Positions 53,026-63,300 of a stretch of 64,000 bases of DNA are shown in pieces. The first letter of the stretch is position 1, and every line of letters starts with the position of its first letter. The DNA is from Candidatus Binatia bacterium (GTDB lineage Bacteria; Desulfobacterota; Binatia; UBA1149; CAITLU01). A program made the position numbers and the translations under genes. The notes beneath the pieces are model-generated. The model was given only the letters and a program-made list of their open reading frames with translations. It was not told the DNA's origin and made no database searches. Where the stretch lies: NCBI GenBank assembly GCA_036493895.1, contig DASXOZ010000079.1, forward strand, positions 1 to 64,000. Direction: 5' to 3'.

Positions 53026-53104
53026 GGGGTCAGGCGCCAGAGGAATGGTGCCTGACCCCATTCCTCTAGTGCCTGACCCCATTCCCCTGGTGCCTGACCC
53101 CATT
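53026..53104. repeat. Cluster of TGGTGCCTGACCCC repeats
   Basis: There is one inverted copy, GGGGTCAGGCGCCA (53026-53039), and three direct copies of (T)GGTGCCTGACCCCATT beginning at 53046, 53067 (TAGTGCC variant) and 53088. They are about 21 nt apart, separated by a CCTCTAG or CCCTGG-type spacer. The cluster lies between the beta-propeller gene and the ArnT-like gene. The same unit occurs at 29277-29344 and 63923-64000. Confidence 0.9.
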
Positions 53105-53119
53105 ACACCCATTGCATGA

Positions 53120-54802
53120 GTGGCAAGCGCGGGCGGGGCGCGGTATCGCGCCGCGGTGTTCGCGGTGCGGGACGACAGACCGTGGGCGGCGATCCTGCCG
53201 TGGCTCGTCGTGCTGTTCGCGCTCGTTGCGTGGCTCGGGCGCGTCGACTTGCTGACTCCCGACGAAGCCCGTCATGCCGAGATCGCCCGCGAGATGTTCC
53301 TCGAGGGCCACTGGCTGACCCCCCGCATCTACGGCGAGGGCTACTACGACAAGCCGGCCCTCTTCTACTGGCTGACCGGAGCGTCGATCTGGGCCTTCGG
53401 CACCACCGCGTGGGCAGCAAGGCTTCCGTCGGTGCTCGGCGCGCTGTTTTCGGTCGGCATGACGTCGTGGTGGGTGCGAAGAGCCTGGGGAAGCGGCGCC
53501 GCGCACTGGGTCGTCCTTCTGCTCGGTACGACGCTCTTCTTCGTCGCCGTCGGTCGCTACGTCGTCATCGACATGCTGCTGACGGCCGCGATGACCGGCG
53601 CGCTGTGCTGGCTCGGCGTCGTCCTTGCCGATCCCCCGTCGCGGCGCCGCCCCATGTGGCCGATGTACGCCTGCACGGCCGTCGGGGTACTCGCCAAGGG
53701 ACCCGTAGCGCTCGTCATCGTCGGCGGAGTCGCCGTCGTCGCTGCCGTCTTCGAGCGGCGACCGACGCTGCTGCTGCGCCTGCACCCGGTGCGCGGCCTG
53801 CTGCTCATGGCTGCGCTTGCCGGCCCGTGGTACGCGGCTGCGTACGCGATCGATCCCGCGTACATCCGCACCTTCCTCTGGGAGCACAACTTCGCGCGCT
53901 ACGCCGTGCCGGGCGCGCTCGCCCACCAGGAGCCGTGGTACTTCTACCTTCTCGCGATGCCGATCGTGATGCTGCCGTGGAGCATCCTCGTGCCGACGGC
54001 TGTCGCCGCAGCGTGGAAGAACCCTTCGGCCGGCGTTCGCCACGCACTGGCGTGGGCGACCGTCATCATCGGTTTCTTCAGCTTCTCGCAGACCAAGGTT
54101 CCCACCTACGTGCTCGGGGCATTCCCGCCGCTGCTCGCCCTCGTCGCCGTCTATATCGACGATCGCCTGACGCGACGCGTCGAACTGCCTCGCGCGATGG
54201 AATTCGCCGCCGTCGGCTGGACTTTCGTCGCCGCCGCCGTGGCCGTCGGCGGCGCCATGTGGGTGATCATCGCAAGACCGTCGGACTGGCACCATACGCC
54301 GTTGGCGGCGGCGGCCGTCGCCGTCGCGGTATGGACGTACCGCCATGCCCACGACGACCAGTCCGTTCCTTCGGCGATGGTGCTGTCGTCGCTGGCGCTG
54401 ATCGCAATGGTCTACGGCAGCGCCGCCGACGCGGTAAATGCGCGCGAAAGCCAGAAAGGAGCGGCCGAAATCATCAAGGTCCTGCTTCCGCCGCATGCGG
54501 CGCTGACGAGCTACAGGGTCGCGCCGCACGCGATGGCGTTCTACGCAGGAAGATACGTCCGGCGTGCCGACGATCCGGAGTCGGCCGTGCCGGAGCTCGT
54601 CGCAGGCGACGACGCAGCGCTGCTCACGAGGGCGAAATTTCTACCGGAGCTCGGACTGGAGCCGATGCCGTCGTGGATGAGCGTGGCCTGGGGGTCGGCC
54701 GACGGACAGGTGCTCGTCGTCGGCGGAAGCCTCGCCGAACGTTTCGCAGAGGGCGGCGACTGGCGGAGAAGGGAGGGAGTCGAACCCTCCATCGGCCGTT
54801 GA
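53120..54802 (+). CDS. ArnT/PMT-family glycosyltransferase
   Basis: This 560-residue GT-C protein has about twelve helices. After helix 1 it carries LLTPDEARHAEIAREM, with the DE catalytic-type motif, then GYYDKPALFYWL, a strong signature of ArnT-like lipid A aminoarabinose transferases and related PMT_2 enzymes. Undecaprenyl-phosphate sugar transfer to an envelope acceptor is likely. The start is uncertain (GTG 53120, shortly after the repeat cluster, without a clear ribosome-binding site). The last 14 codons lie antisense to the 3' end of selC, so the natural C-terminus may have been altered there. Confidence 0.78.
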   Translation: MASAGGARYRAAVFAVRDDRPWAAILPWLVVLFALVAWLGRVDLLTPDEARHAEIAREMFLEGHWLTPRIYGEGYYDKPALFYWLTGASIWAFGTTAWAARLPSVLGALFSVGMTSWWVRRAWGSGAAHWVVLLLGTTLFFVAVGRYVVIDMLLTAAMTGALCWLGVVLADPPSRRRPMWPMYACTAVGVLAKGPVALVIVGGVAVVAAVFERRPTLLLRLHPVRGLLLMAALAGPWYAAAYAIDPAYIRTFLWEHNFARYAVPGALAHQEPWYFYLLAMPIVMLPWSILVPTAVAAAWKNPSAGVRHALAWATVIIGFFSFSQTKVPTYVLGAFPPLLALVAVYIDDRLTRRVELPRAMEFAAVGWTFVAAAVAVGGAMWVIIARPSDWHHTPLAAAAVAVAVWTYRHAHDDQSVPSAMVLSSLALIAMVYGSAADAVNARESQKGAAEIIKVLLPPHAALTSYRVAPHAMAFYAGRYVRRADDPESAVPELVAGDDAALLTRAKFLPELGLEPMPSWMSVAWGSADGQVLVVGGSLAERFAEGGDWRRREGVEPSIGR

Positions 54803-54856
54803 GACCGATATCACGGTTTTGAAGACCGGCCGGGCCACCGGACCCGATCCCTCTCC
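54761..54856 (-). tRNA. selC: Selenocysteine tRNA (anticodon UCA), CCA encoded
   Basis: This 96-nt minus-strand RNA has all tRNA-Sec features. The 8-bp acceptor stem pairs GGAGAGGG with CCTTCTCC (one G-U), with discriminator G and encoded CCA. The extended 6-bp D stem is CGGGTC/GGCCCG. The anticodon loop CTTCAAA carries UCA, and the long variable arm has the stem ATCGG/CCGAT. The T arm is GAGGG-TTCGACT-CCCTC. It closely parallels E. coli selC. It implies UGA decoding as selenocysteine in this organism; selA, selB and selD are not in the window. Confidence 0.94.
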
Positions 54857-55070
54857 GACTGAGCCGGCGGCGCCTGTGCACAGCGCCCTCGCACACGTGG
54901 ATCCCATTCACCAACGAACGCCGCCATGCGCAAGTCGGCGGATTGGCGTCCTTTCGTACGGGTTGCCCAACCTTGGTCCGGATGTTCTAATGCCTTCACT
55001 TCCGATTGTTGTGGATCGCCGAGGAGAGGGTCTGAGGCGGTTCCGGACCAGAAAGAGAGGGGTTTTGGGA

Positions 55071-57083
55071 ATGAAAAGGCTATCGACCTTCCTGAAGGTA
55101 GCAGTCTGTCTGGCGATCCTGGCGCCGACACCGGCTCACGCCATCTACCGCGACGCGAACGTCGACTTCGGCGGAAGCCTGCGTACGACCAACATCTTCC
55201 GCACTCCGGACATCGACAAGTGGTACTTCATCATGCAGCGCAACACGCTGAAGCTGCGCCTGGAGTACAAGTGGCTGCAGCGCGGCAAGGCGTTCAACTC
55301 GTGGAACATGCCGTTCATCGAGCGCTCCGACCTGTTCGTCCTGTACCGCGGCGTCTACGACTCGGTCTACGACTACACGCCCGGCATGTCCGACCGCAAG
55401 GACATCTCCGGTGATCCGATTCCGGCGCAGTTCGCCAGCCTCGATTCGATTCCCAAGCACACGCGCGACGAGTTGAAGTTCAACAACCTCATCCGCGAGG
55501 CGTACGCCGACGTGTACTTCAAGAGCATCCCGCTGACGATGCGCATCGGTAAGCAGCAGGTGGTCTGGGGAGAGAGCGACGGCTTCCGCATGCTCGACCG
55601 CGCGAACACGCTCGACCTTTCGTGGCACTTCTTCCAGGAACTGCCGCCGCCGGGCTACGGCTTCGACGAATTGCGCCAGCCGTTCTTCATGGTGAAGGGC
55701 CTGTGGGACTTGAAGCAGGTCGGACCGCTTTCGCAGACCTTCCTCGAGGCGTACTGGAATCCGGGCTTCGACTGGAATCCCGGCAAGATCGCGTTCCTGC
55801 CGCGTCCGTGGGGCGCGCGCCTTCTCGATCCCCTGAGCAACGCCGAGGGAACCGGCGTGTTCCAGTCGTCGTTCTGCATCAACGCGTCGGACTCGACCTG
55901 CGACTCGCTGCTGAACGGCACCAAGCTGTTCAACCAGGGCAACTACAAGAAGAACCCGGCCGAAAACTCGCAGTTCGGCGTTCGCTTCCACTTCCTGGCG
56001 GGCTCCACCGAATGGACCGTCAACTACCTTTACCAGAGGTTCGCGCCCGACGGCTCGCCGACGGCGATCGTGCGCGGCATCCCCGAAGACAAGAACGTCT
56101 TCGTGCCCGAGCTCGGAACGTCGATCAGCTCGACCGACTTCTGCAACGGCGTTTCGTTCAACGGTAACGACCCGAACATTGCCGCGCAGATCCCGTGGGC
56201 GAAGAACCAGTTCTGCGCCGAGTACTTCGCGCCGTACATCCACACGGTCGGACTGTCGTTCAACTGGTTCGAAGGCGAGTGGACGCAGACGGTGTGGCGC
56301 GTCGAGACGATCGTCGACTTCGATCTTCCGTTCTACGACGGCGACAAGCAGAACGCGCTGTTCGGCCGCGCGCCCAACGGCCCCATCCTCCTGCCCGGCA
56401 TCACCAAGCGGAACATGTGGAAGGGCATGCTCGCGTTCGACCGCCCGACGTGGATCCGCTGGCTCAACAAGAAGACGACGTTCTTCCTGTCCGGCCAGCT
56501 GTTCTGGCACTACATCATCGACATGAAGAGCCGTCGTTGCGCGATCAACGACATTCCCGAGTACTGCTTCGCAGGCGGGGCGGGATGCAGCGGCGTGGCC
56601 GACGGTGCGAAGAATCCGAACTTCATCGGGTACACCGCGAGTCCCACCGAGAACTGCGGTGACGACAACAACTTCCTGTTGCCGGGCGAGCAGACCGGCT
56701 TCATCGGACCACTCGATCTTCCGAAGCTGGATGCACCGGCCGGCAAGGGCCGCGACACGATCCACCAGTGGGAAGTGCTGATGACGTTCGCCGCCCTCGG
56801 CTTCTACCGCGGCGGCACCCTGGTCCCGGCACTGATCTACCTGATGGACCCCGTCAACAGCTATTCGCAGGAGCTGGCGCTCGGCTTCGACTGGTTCTAC
56901 ACGCCCGACCTCGCGCTCAACCTGACGACGAGGCTGATCTGGGTGGGCGCCCCGTGGAACCCGTACGACGGGCACAAGAACGCCAACGACGTGGACAACG
57001 GACAGATCTTCGATCCGTGGTTCCTCGGTGGCGGCAGCAGGGGCCGCTCCGAGACCAGCGTCCAGTTCACCTGGCAATTCTGA
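55071..57083 (+). CDS. DUF1302-like outer-membrane barrel protein
   Basis: This 670-residue exported protein has a clear signal peptide (KRLSTFLKVAVCLAILAPTPAHA). The mature part is rich in amphipathic beta-strands and aromatic residues, and ends in a barrel-like strand finishing QFTWQF. Segments such as EAYADVYFKSIPLTMRIGKQ and VVWGESDGFRMLDRANTLDL resemble the DUF1302 family, often found with lipid, sterol or hydrocarbon-related genes. It has at least eight Cys, unusual for a barrel. The ATG at 55071 is preceded by a purine-rich GAGAGGGG. A bidirectional terminator follows. The substrate is unknown. Confidence 0.78.
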   Translation: MKRLSTFLKVAVCLAILAPTPAHAIYRDANVDFGGSLRTTNIFRTPDIDKWYFIMQRNTLKLRLEYKWLQRGKAFNSWNMPFIERSDLFVLYRGVYDSVYDYTPGMSDRKDISGDPIPAQFASLDSIPKHTRDELKFNNLIREAYADVYFKSIPLTMRIGKQQVVWGESDGFRMLDRANTLDLSWHFFQELPPPGYGFDELRQPFFMVKGLWDLKQVGPLSQTFLEAYWNPGFDWNPGKIAFLPRPWGARLLDPLSNAEGTGVFQSSFCINASDSTCDSLLNGTKLFNQGNYKKNPAENSQFGVRFHFLAGSTEWTVNYLYQRFAPDGSPTAIVRGIPEDKNVFVPELGTSISSTDFCNGVSFNGNDPNIAAQIPWAKNQFCAEYFAPYIHTVGLSFNWFEGEWTQTVWRVETIVDFDLPFYDGDKQNALFGRAPNGPILLPGITKRNMWKGMLAFDRPTWIRWLNKKTTFFLSGQLFWHYIIDMKSRRCAINDIPEYCFAGGAGCSGVADGAKNPNFIGYTASPTENCGDDNNFLLPGEQTGFIGPLDLPKLDAPAGKGRDTIHQWEVLMTFAALGFYRGGTLVPALIYLMDPVNSYSQELALGFDWFYTPDLALNLTTRLIWVGAPWNPYDGHKNANDVDNGQIFDPWFLGGGSRGRSETSVQFTWQF

Positions 57084-57122
57084 CGCCGCGCACCGCCGGC
57101 CCGGCGCCGGCGGTGCGGATCG

Positions 57123-57163
57123 AAAAAAAAGGGCGGTCGCTTCACGGCGACCGCCCTTTTTTT
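57123..57163. terminator. Bidirectional intrinsic terminator
   Basis: GGGCGGTCGC (57131-57140) pairs with GCGACCGCCC (57147-57156) around a TTCACG loop. It is preceded by eight A (57123-57130) and followed by seven T (57157-57163), so it works on both strands. It separates the plus-strand barrel gene from the convergent minus-strand gene at 57184-57609. Confidence 0.92.
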
Positions 57164-57183
57164 CTTCCTTCTCGCGAGGCCGG

Positions 57184-57609
57184 CTACTTTTTCTTGGCGG
57201 CGTCGCCCGGGGCCGAGTCGTCGATCTTGCAGCAGACCGCCATCGCGCGGGTGCGCGCCTTGACCGGGCAGTCGGTGCCGCCGGTCTGCATGCACGTGAA
57301 GAACGCCTCCTCGTTGGTGCCGCCGTGCTCGACCACCGGCTGGATGATCCCCATCGCCGATGTCTGGCAACTCCCGTCGTCTTCGGGACGTACTTCGGGG
57401 TAGCAGGAGCCGCCGGTCAACATTTCGCCGGGGGGGCATTTGACCCGCGAGCCCTGGGCGGTGTTGCGACCCTCGCCGGTCACGGTGTCGGAGACGACCT
57501 TGTGGCATACCAGGCTGGCTGCCAAGGCTGGCGGGGCGGCGATAAACAGGGATCCGGCAGCGAGCAGGGCTGCGGCGGACCCGACAAGGGGCTTCGTCTT
57601 GCGTTGCAC
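57184..57609 (-). CDS. Small exported cysteine-rich protein, unknown
   Basis: This is a 141-residue protein. The signal peptide is QRKTKPLVGSAAALLAAGSLFIAAPPALA, cleaved near residue 30. The mature domain has at least eight Cys spaced as in a disulphide-stabilised fold (LVCHKVV; VKCPPGEMLTGGSCYP; GSCQTS; FFTCMQTGGTDCPVK; AVCCKID), with a Lys-rich tail. I recognise no family. The GTG at 57609 has GGAGGACGAAA immediately upstream, an excellent site; longer in-frame starts lack a signal peptide. The next gene, divergent, also encodes a cysteine-rich exported protein. Confidence 0.72.
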   Translation of the reverse strand: MQRKTKPLVGSAAALLAAGSLFIAAPPALAASLVCHKVVSDTVTGEGRNTAQGSRVKCPPGEMLTGGSCYPEVRPEDDGSCQTSAMGIIQPVVEHGGTNEEAFFTCMQTGGTDCPVKARTRAMAVCCKIDDSAPGDAAKKK

Positions 57610-57851
57610 TTTCGTCCTCCAGATTCCGGTCTTACGCAGGCCGACCGGTTGATGGAGGCGGATTGTCGGCAAAACCCGTGCAGCGTCAATCCGATGGGTT
57701 ACACCCGCCATGGTGATGGCGCTGACTGGGTTCCGCCCTTGACTCGACATGACCGCCGCCGTTAGGGTACCCGCCGACTCGGGGCCGTTTCCGCACCACG
57801 GGGAGCAAAAAAACCGGCCTTTCCGAACGGCCCCCAGCAGAGGAGGAGGAC

Positions 57852-60104
57852 ATGCAATCTACCATTATCAGGAGGAGCGGTGCGTTGGCCGCCGTCGTCG
57901 CGGTCTGCCTGGCCGCGGCCCCTGCCTTCGCAGCGGCGCTTCCGGACTCGGCGCTCACGTGCCGCAAGACGATCGCCAAGAACTACCAGAGCCTCGTCAA
58001 CACTGCGGTCAAATCGATCACATCGTGCCACAAGGCCCGCGACAAGGGTGACGCGACCCTGACCGGCACCGACTGCAATGACATCACTGCGGCCGACGCG
58101 GCCACGGGCGGAAAGTACGCCTCAGCAGTTACCAAGTTCACGACCAACGTCACTACGGCATGCGCGAGCGAGAACGAGCTGCTGAACTCGTCGTGGTACT
58201 ACAATACCTGTCCCGCGCCGTGCACCGGGGCCATTCCCGATCCCATGACCACGATGAACCAGGTGCGCGACTGCCTGTCGTGCATGGCCGGGGCGATCGT
58301 CGGGGCGGCAGCCGAGACGACACTCGGCAGCCCGAGCCAGGCGACGATCAGCGCAAGCAGCGTCGACCAGAAGTGCCACGGCGCCATCACCAAGGGGTGG
58401 GGCAAGTTCGTCAAGACCGCGCTCAAGATCGAAACCGGCTGCCAGGCCGATGAAGACGCGCTGGGAAGCTACATTCCGTCGGTCTGCACCGACTCCGATC
58501 CGAAGGGAAAGTCTGCCGGCGCTGCGCAGAAGGCGAAAGACGGCATCACGGCCGCGTGCACTCCGGTGTCGAGCCTCGCCGACATGGACGGCTGTGCGAC
58601 CGACACGGTGGCCAACTTCAACACGTGCACGCAGACCGCGTGGCAGGATGCCGATAACGACGCATACAGGTCGATCTTCACGCTCGATTCGGACAAGTGC
58701 CCGAAGGTGATCCGCACGACGATCTTCGCCGGATGCAGCGCCAAGGGCGACGGCTACTCGGGTACCTGCAGCAGCGGGAACACCGGGAATTCCTGCAATA
58801 CCAACGGCGATTGCGGTACGGGCGGCACCTGCCAGCAGCTGTGCTCGATCGGCAAGAAGACCACGACCCAGCTTTCGGTGGGATGGACCGGCCTCGGCCA
58901 CAACATCGACGTCACCGACCAGTACACGCTGGCCGGCAGTGTCACGTGTCCGGGCTCGACGGCCGGAAGCTGCGGAACCTGCAACATCACCGGCATCAGC
59001 AACGACAGTCCCCAGTACTACGCGTTCACGCGCTGCCAGGACGCGCCGTGGACGGCGTGCACGATGCCCTTCCTGGCTGACCCTGCCTGCGGCGGCGGCC
59101 CGTGCGCGTACTTCCTCGGACCACCGCTGGCGGTTTCGGCCGGCGGTACGCCTACCTGCACGTTGAATATCGTCACCCAGGACGTCACCGGCACCGTCTC
59201 ACCCGACGCCGGCGAGAGTCTATTTCACGTCCATCTGAGCTCGCAGGTCCACACGGGCGCCAACCAGAGCCGGCCCTGCCCGATCTGCCGCGACGACCTC
59301 GTCGCCGAAGACGGCCACGCAGACGGCACGTGCCTCGGCGGCCCGCGCGAAGGCTTGCCCTGCGACGTGCAGGGCTTCGACCTGAGCTGGGCCTTCCAGG
59401 CCAATCACCAGGTCAGCGGCCAGAGCCTCGACTGCCCGCCGAGTGTCGGGTCCAACATCAGCGGCACGGGGTTGCGCATCGATCTGCCATTGTCCACGGG
59501 GGCGGCCTCGCTTACCGCGCAGGACGCTTGCGATCCCGAGGGCGGGCACCCCGAGCTCAAGTGCACCTGCGGCGTCTGCACGGGCAACCAGACGCTCTCC
59601 TGCAACACGGACGATGAGTGCGACCTCGCCGACGACGGGATGCTGAACAACACGTCGTCGTGCACGCAGGGTGTGGGCGAGCCGCGCCTGCCGAACAAGT
59701 GCAGCGATCTTACGTGCGTCGGCGACCCGATGACGGAAGACCGCGGCCTCTGCGCCAATGCTCCCGACGTCGACACCTTCTGCGACACGCTGTTCTCGGC
59801 GAACGGGCACGGCGCGCTCAGTTGCCAGTCGAACACCGACTGCAATGCGCTGCACTCCAATTCGACCAATGCGGACTCCTGGTCGTGCCCGGCCAACGAT
59901 TGCGGCATCTGCCAGTACCCGGTCGTGAAGAGCTGCTTCTTCGACCCGATCACGGTCCACGGCGTTCCGGACAAGGTGAACCCGCAGCTGGCGGGCCTCT
60001 TCTGCCTGCCGCCGTCGACCAACGGCAGCGTGAACTCGGTGACCGGCGCTCCGGGGCCGGGAACCGTCAACACGTCGACCGTGGTCGAGGAGAGGTACTT
60101 CTGA
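57852..60104 (+). CDS. Large exported cysteine-rich protein (paralogue 1)
   Basis: This is a 750-residue protein with signal peptide IRRSGALAAVVAVCLAAAPAFAA. Residues 30-310 are helical with paired Cys (LTCRKTIAKNYQSLVNTAVKSITSCHKA), and the remainder is Cys-rich with units such as CSSGNTGNSCNTNGDC and CTGNQTLSCNTDDEC. The C-terminus runs VTGAPGPGTVNTSTVV, a motif also seen at the end of the next gene (TAGLPGPGRIRQPS). Secretion and disulphide-rich surface display are likely; the function is unknown. GAGGAGGAGG precedes the ATG. An intrinsic terminator follows at 60141. Confidence 0.75.
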   Translation: MQSTIIRRSGALAAVVAVCLAAAPAFAAALPDSALTCRKTIAKNYQSLVNTAVKSITSCHKARDKGDATLTGTDCNDITAADAATGGKYASAVTKFTTNVTTACASENELLNSSWYYNTCPAPCTGAIPDPMTTMNQVRDCLSCMAGAIVGAAAETTLGSPSQATISASSVDQKCHGAITKGWGKFVKTALKIETGCQADEDALGSYIPSVCTDSDPKGKSAGAAQKAKDGITAACTPVSSLADMDGCATDTVANFNTCTQTAWQDADNDAYRSIFTLDSDKCPKVIRTTIFAGCSAKGDGYSGTCSSGNTGNSCNTNGDCGTGGTCQQLCSIGKKTTTQLSVGWTGLGHNIDVTDQYTLAGSVTCPGSTAGSCGTCNITGISNDSPQYYAFTRCQDAPWTACTMPFLADPACGGGPCAYFLGPPLAVSAGGTPTCTLNIVTQDVTGTVSPDAGESLFHVHLSSQVHTGANQSRPCPICRDDLVAEDGHADGTCLGGPREGLPCDVQGFDLSWAFQANHQVSGQSLDCPPSVGSNISGTGLRIDLPLSTGAASLTAQDACDPEGGHPELKCTCGVCTGNQTLSCNTDDECDLADDGMLNNTSSCTQGVGEPRLPNKCSDLTCVGDPMTEDRGLCANAPDVDTFCDTLFSANGHGALSCQSNTDCNALHSNSTNADSWSCPANDCGICQYPVVKSCFFDPITVHGVPDKVNPQLAGLFCLPPSTNGSVNSVTGAPGPGTVNTSTVVEERYF

Positions 60105-60140
60105 AGACGGAATCGTGACGCGGCGCGCCGCGTCACCTGC

Positions 60141-60179
60141 CGAAGCCCCGGGCGCCTTGCGTCCGGGGCTTCGTTTTTT
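60141..60179 (+). terminator. Rho-independent terminator
   Basis: CGAAGCCCCGG (60141-60151) pairs with CCGGGGCTTCG (60163-60173) and is followed by six T. It lies 36 nt past the stop of the cysteine-rich gene at 57852-60104. Confidence 0.92.
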
Positions 60180-60371
60180 CTGCCGGGGCGCCGGGCCCCG
60201 GGTTCCACCTTGACTTAAACCCGCTGGACTCCGTAGGTTAGCGCCCGCAGCCAGACGCAGCAGCATCTTGGCCGAGTTTCAGTTGCCGCGGCCACTGCCG
60301 GGAGGAGACCGGCGGCGACCGGCGACCGGTTCCTGCGCAACGCTCAGATAGCCCTTGGAGGAGGAAATTCG

Positions 60372-63300
60372 ATGAAAGCACGCAAATGGGCGGGGACATT
60401 CCGCCTTGCCGCAGCGGCGATCCTTGTGATCACGGCGGGGACCGCCACGTCGTGGGCAGCCGCGGCAAATACCAAACAGGAAACCGGCTGCCAGTCGGCG
60501 ATGACCAAGGGAATCGGCAAGCACACCCAGGCCGTCGCCAAGGCGATGGCCGCGTGTGAGAACACCGCGCTCGCGGCCAGCATGACGCCGTCCTGCCCCG
60601 ACGCGACAGCGACGCAGGCGATCAGCGACTCCGCGACGAAGATCGCGAAGACCATCGCCAAGAAGTGCCAGAGCCAGTGCAGCATTTCGGGAGTGAGCTG
60701 CATCAACGATGCGAGCTGCCCGCCGTTCGGCCACGCGAACGAGAGCTGCAGCGGCACCACCGGCAAGAAGCCGTTCAACAGCGGGGCCATGGGCTTCCCG
60801 GGGCCCCAGTGCGAATTCTTCAATGGCGCTCCCCTCGAGGACGGCAACGGCTTTGCCAAGTGCGCTGCGGGTTACGGCGAGGAAGTCGCCGACGAGATCA
60901 TCACCAACATCTTCGGCAGCCTTGCGACCACGCCCTCGGCCTCTGCCCAGTCCTGCCTCGACGCGATCGTCGGCGCGATGCCGAAGGCCGCGAGCTCGAT
61001 GGCCGGCGCCGTGAGCAAATGCCGTGTCGCCCAGCTCTCGTCCGAGAGCCCGGTCGTCCTGCCGAACGCCTGCGCAACGGACGACCAGAAAACTTCCGAC
61101 TCCGTCGCGAAGGCCCAGGCCAAGCTCACATCCGCGATCGACTCGTCGTGTACCAACGCGGACGTCTCCTCCCTCGATCTGTGCAAGGCGGGCATCGCCG
61201 GGACCACGACGACGGACGCAGCCAAGACCTGCCTCAGCGATGCTCTCGAGCAGGCCGCGATCTCGGTGGAAAACGCCGAGGATCGCCCGCTGGCCGGCTC
61301 GAGCATCATCAATGGCGCGTATCCGAAGACCTCTCCGGCACGCTGCGGCGACAACGTCGTCAACCAGCTGCCCAACCAGTTCGCACCGAACGGCGAAGAG
61401 TGCGACGGCACCGACGACAGCGCCTGTCCCGGCCTCTGCCTGCCGCCGGGCGACACTTTCGAGTGCACCTGCTCGAACCACAAGCGTGCCCGCGTCTTCG
61501 CGGACGGCTTTGCCGCCGACCTCGACAACGGTTGGAGCGGAAAATCGCATAACTCGAAGGTGACCGACCGCGCCGGATTCGTCTCCGACGTCACCAACTG
61601 CGACTGCAGCCTTTTCGATACCGCGCACGGCAAGGCGGCATCCTGCGTCGCGGGACACAGCACGAACCCGGTCTGCACCGTCAACGCGACGGTCGAGCCG
61701 CGCTGCTCGCAGAACGTCGACAGCGGCCTGTCGTGCGACCAGTTCGGCAACAACGACGGCGTGAACGAGAGCGCGGACTGCTATGCCTGCGGCGACGGCG
61801 CCGACAATGCAGGCGCGTCCTGCACCGGCACCCAGCGCACGTGCAGGGGCGGCACCCACGACGGCATCCGATGCAATTCGGATACGAACTGCCAGCCAGG
61901 TGGCACCTGCACCGGAATCGGCGCCTGCGTCGACGGACCGTTCGCCGGCAATGGCTGCGCCGGGCCCGAAAGCTGTGGCGTCTGCCTCGGCGGCACCAAC
62001 ATGGGTCACGTCTGCTCGGTGCCTGCCGACTGCCCGCTCAGCAGCTGCCAGAACCACAACTGCGGCGCCGACCGCTGCCTCGGCGGAAGCAACGCCAACA
62101 ACTCCTGCAAGAATGCCGCCGACTGTCCGGGAGGCGCCTGCGAGGCGGCGAGCGACTGCGCCAGCCGCTGCTACGACGCGAGCAATACCCCGGGTGCCAG
62201 CTGCTTCAGCCAGTCTGATTGCCCCGAAGGGTCGCGCTGCAAGGGCGCGTGCGACAAGCAGACCAACAGCTGCATCATCCTGCGCAACGGCGCGCCGCTG
62301 CCGCTGTCGTCCGCAGGAACCTCGGTCTGCGTGGACAGCCAGTTCTTCACGAACGTGACCGGGACGCGCAACATCATCACCGGCGAGCACGCGGTCAGCT
62401 ACGAGCTGCGCTCGGGCATCATCCTGCCCCTGAGCGGAGAGCCGCAGGCAACACCGTGTCCGGTGTGCGGCGGCTACTGCGCTACCGTCGGCCAGACGAC
62501 CGACCTGTTCCCGTGCTCGGGAACCTGCAACGGCCCGGAGCTGCAGTGCCGTTACGGCCCGAGCCAGGGCGCCACGTGCACGACGCCGGGTACTGCGGAT
62601 GCGACCTGCGGCGCCGGGTTCCTCTGCGGCCAGGTCAAGTGCCGCTTCGACAGCGACTGCCCGACCGGCACCTGCGACGGCTCCACGTCGCCCGATTGCG
62701 AGAATGCCGCGTGCCGTCTCGACCTGTCCTGCAGCTATGGCACCAACGCGCAGAACAGCTGCCGGATCGAGGCCAATACCGTGTTCGGTACGACCTCGTC
62801 CGACTGCCCGCCTGACGGCAACAACGTCTCGGGTGGAGGCCTGGCAATCCGCTGGAACCCGCTGACCAGTGCGCCGCAGGTACTGCCGGGGCTGGCGCCT
62901 TGCGACCTCAGCGGCTTCTCGAACCTGACGTGCAACTGCGTCACGGGAGGCGGCGGCACGCGCAACAAGCCCAACGGCTGCAATGCGGCCTGCAATGCGG
63001 GTGCGAACTTCGGCGAGATCTGCAAGGACTTCGCCCGCTGCACCGGCGGCACGAAAGCGGTCTGCGACAGCAATGCGGACTGCCCGGTCGGCACCTGCAC
63101 CGGCAATCCGCGCGTCTGCGGCGCCGGCAACGTCGGCAACTGCAGCGTCTTCCACTGCACGGGTGGGAGCAACGACGGCACGATCTGCGGCGGCGTCGGG
63201 AACAACGGTCTTTGCACCGGTGGCGGCCACTGCGTGGCGACGGCCTGCACCGTCGGCGGCGCGGCCTGCACCGACGGCTACTGCGTGCCCCACGATTGCA

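Noticed and set aside
53026..53104. CRISPR array
   Set aside because: The units are about 14 nt with 6-7 nt near-identical spacers and one inverted copy; there are no cas genes and no unique spacers.
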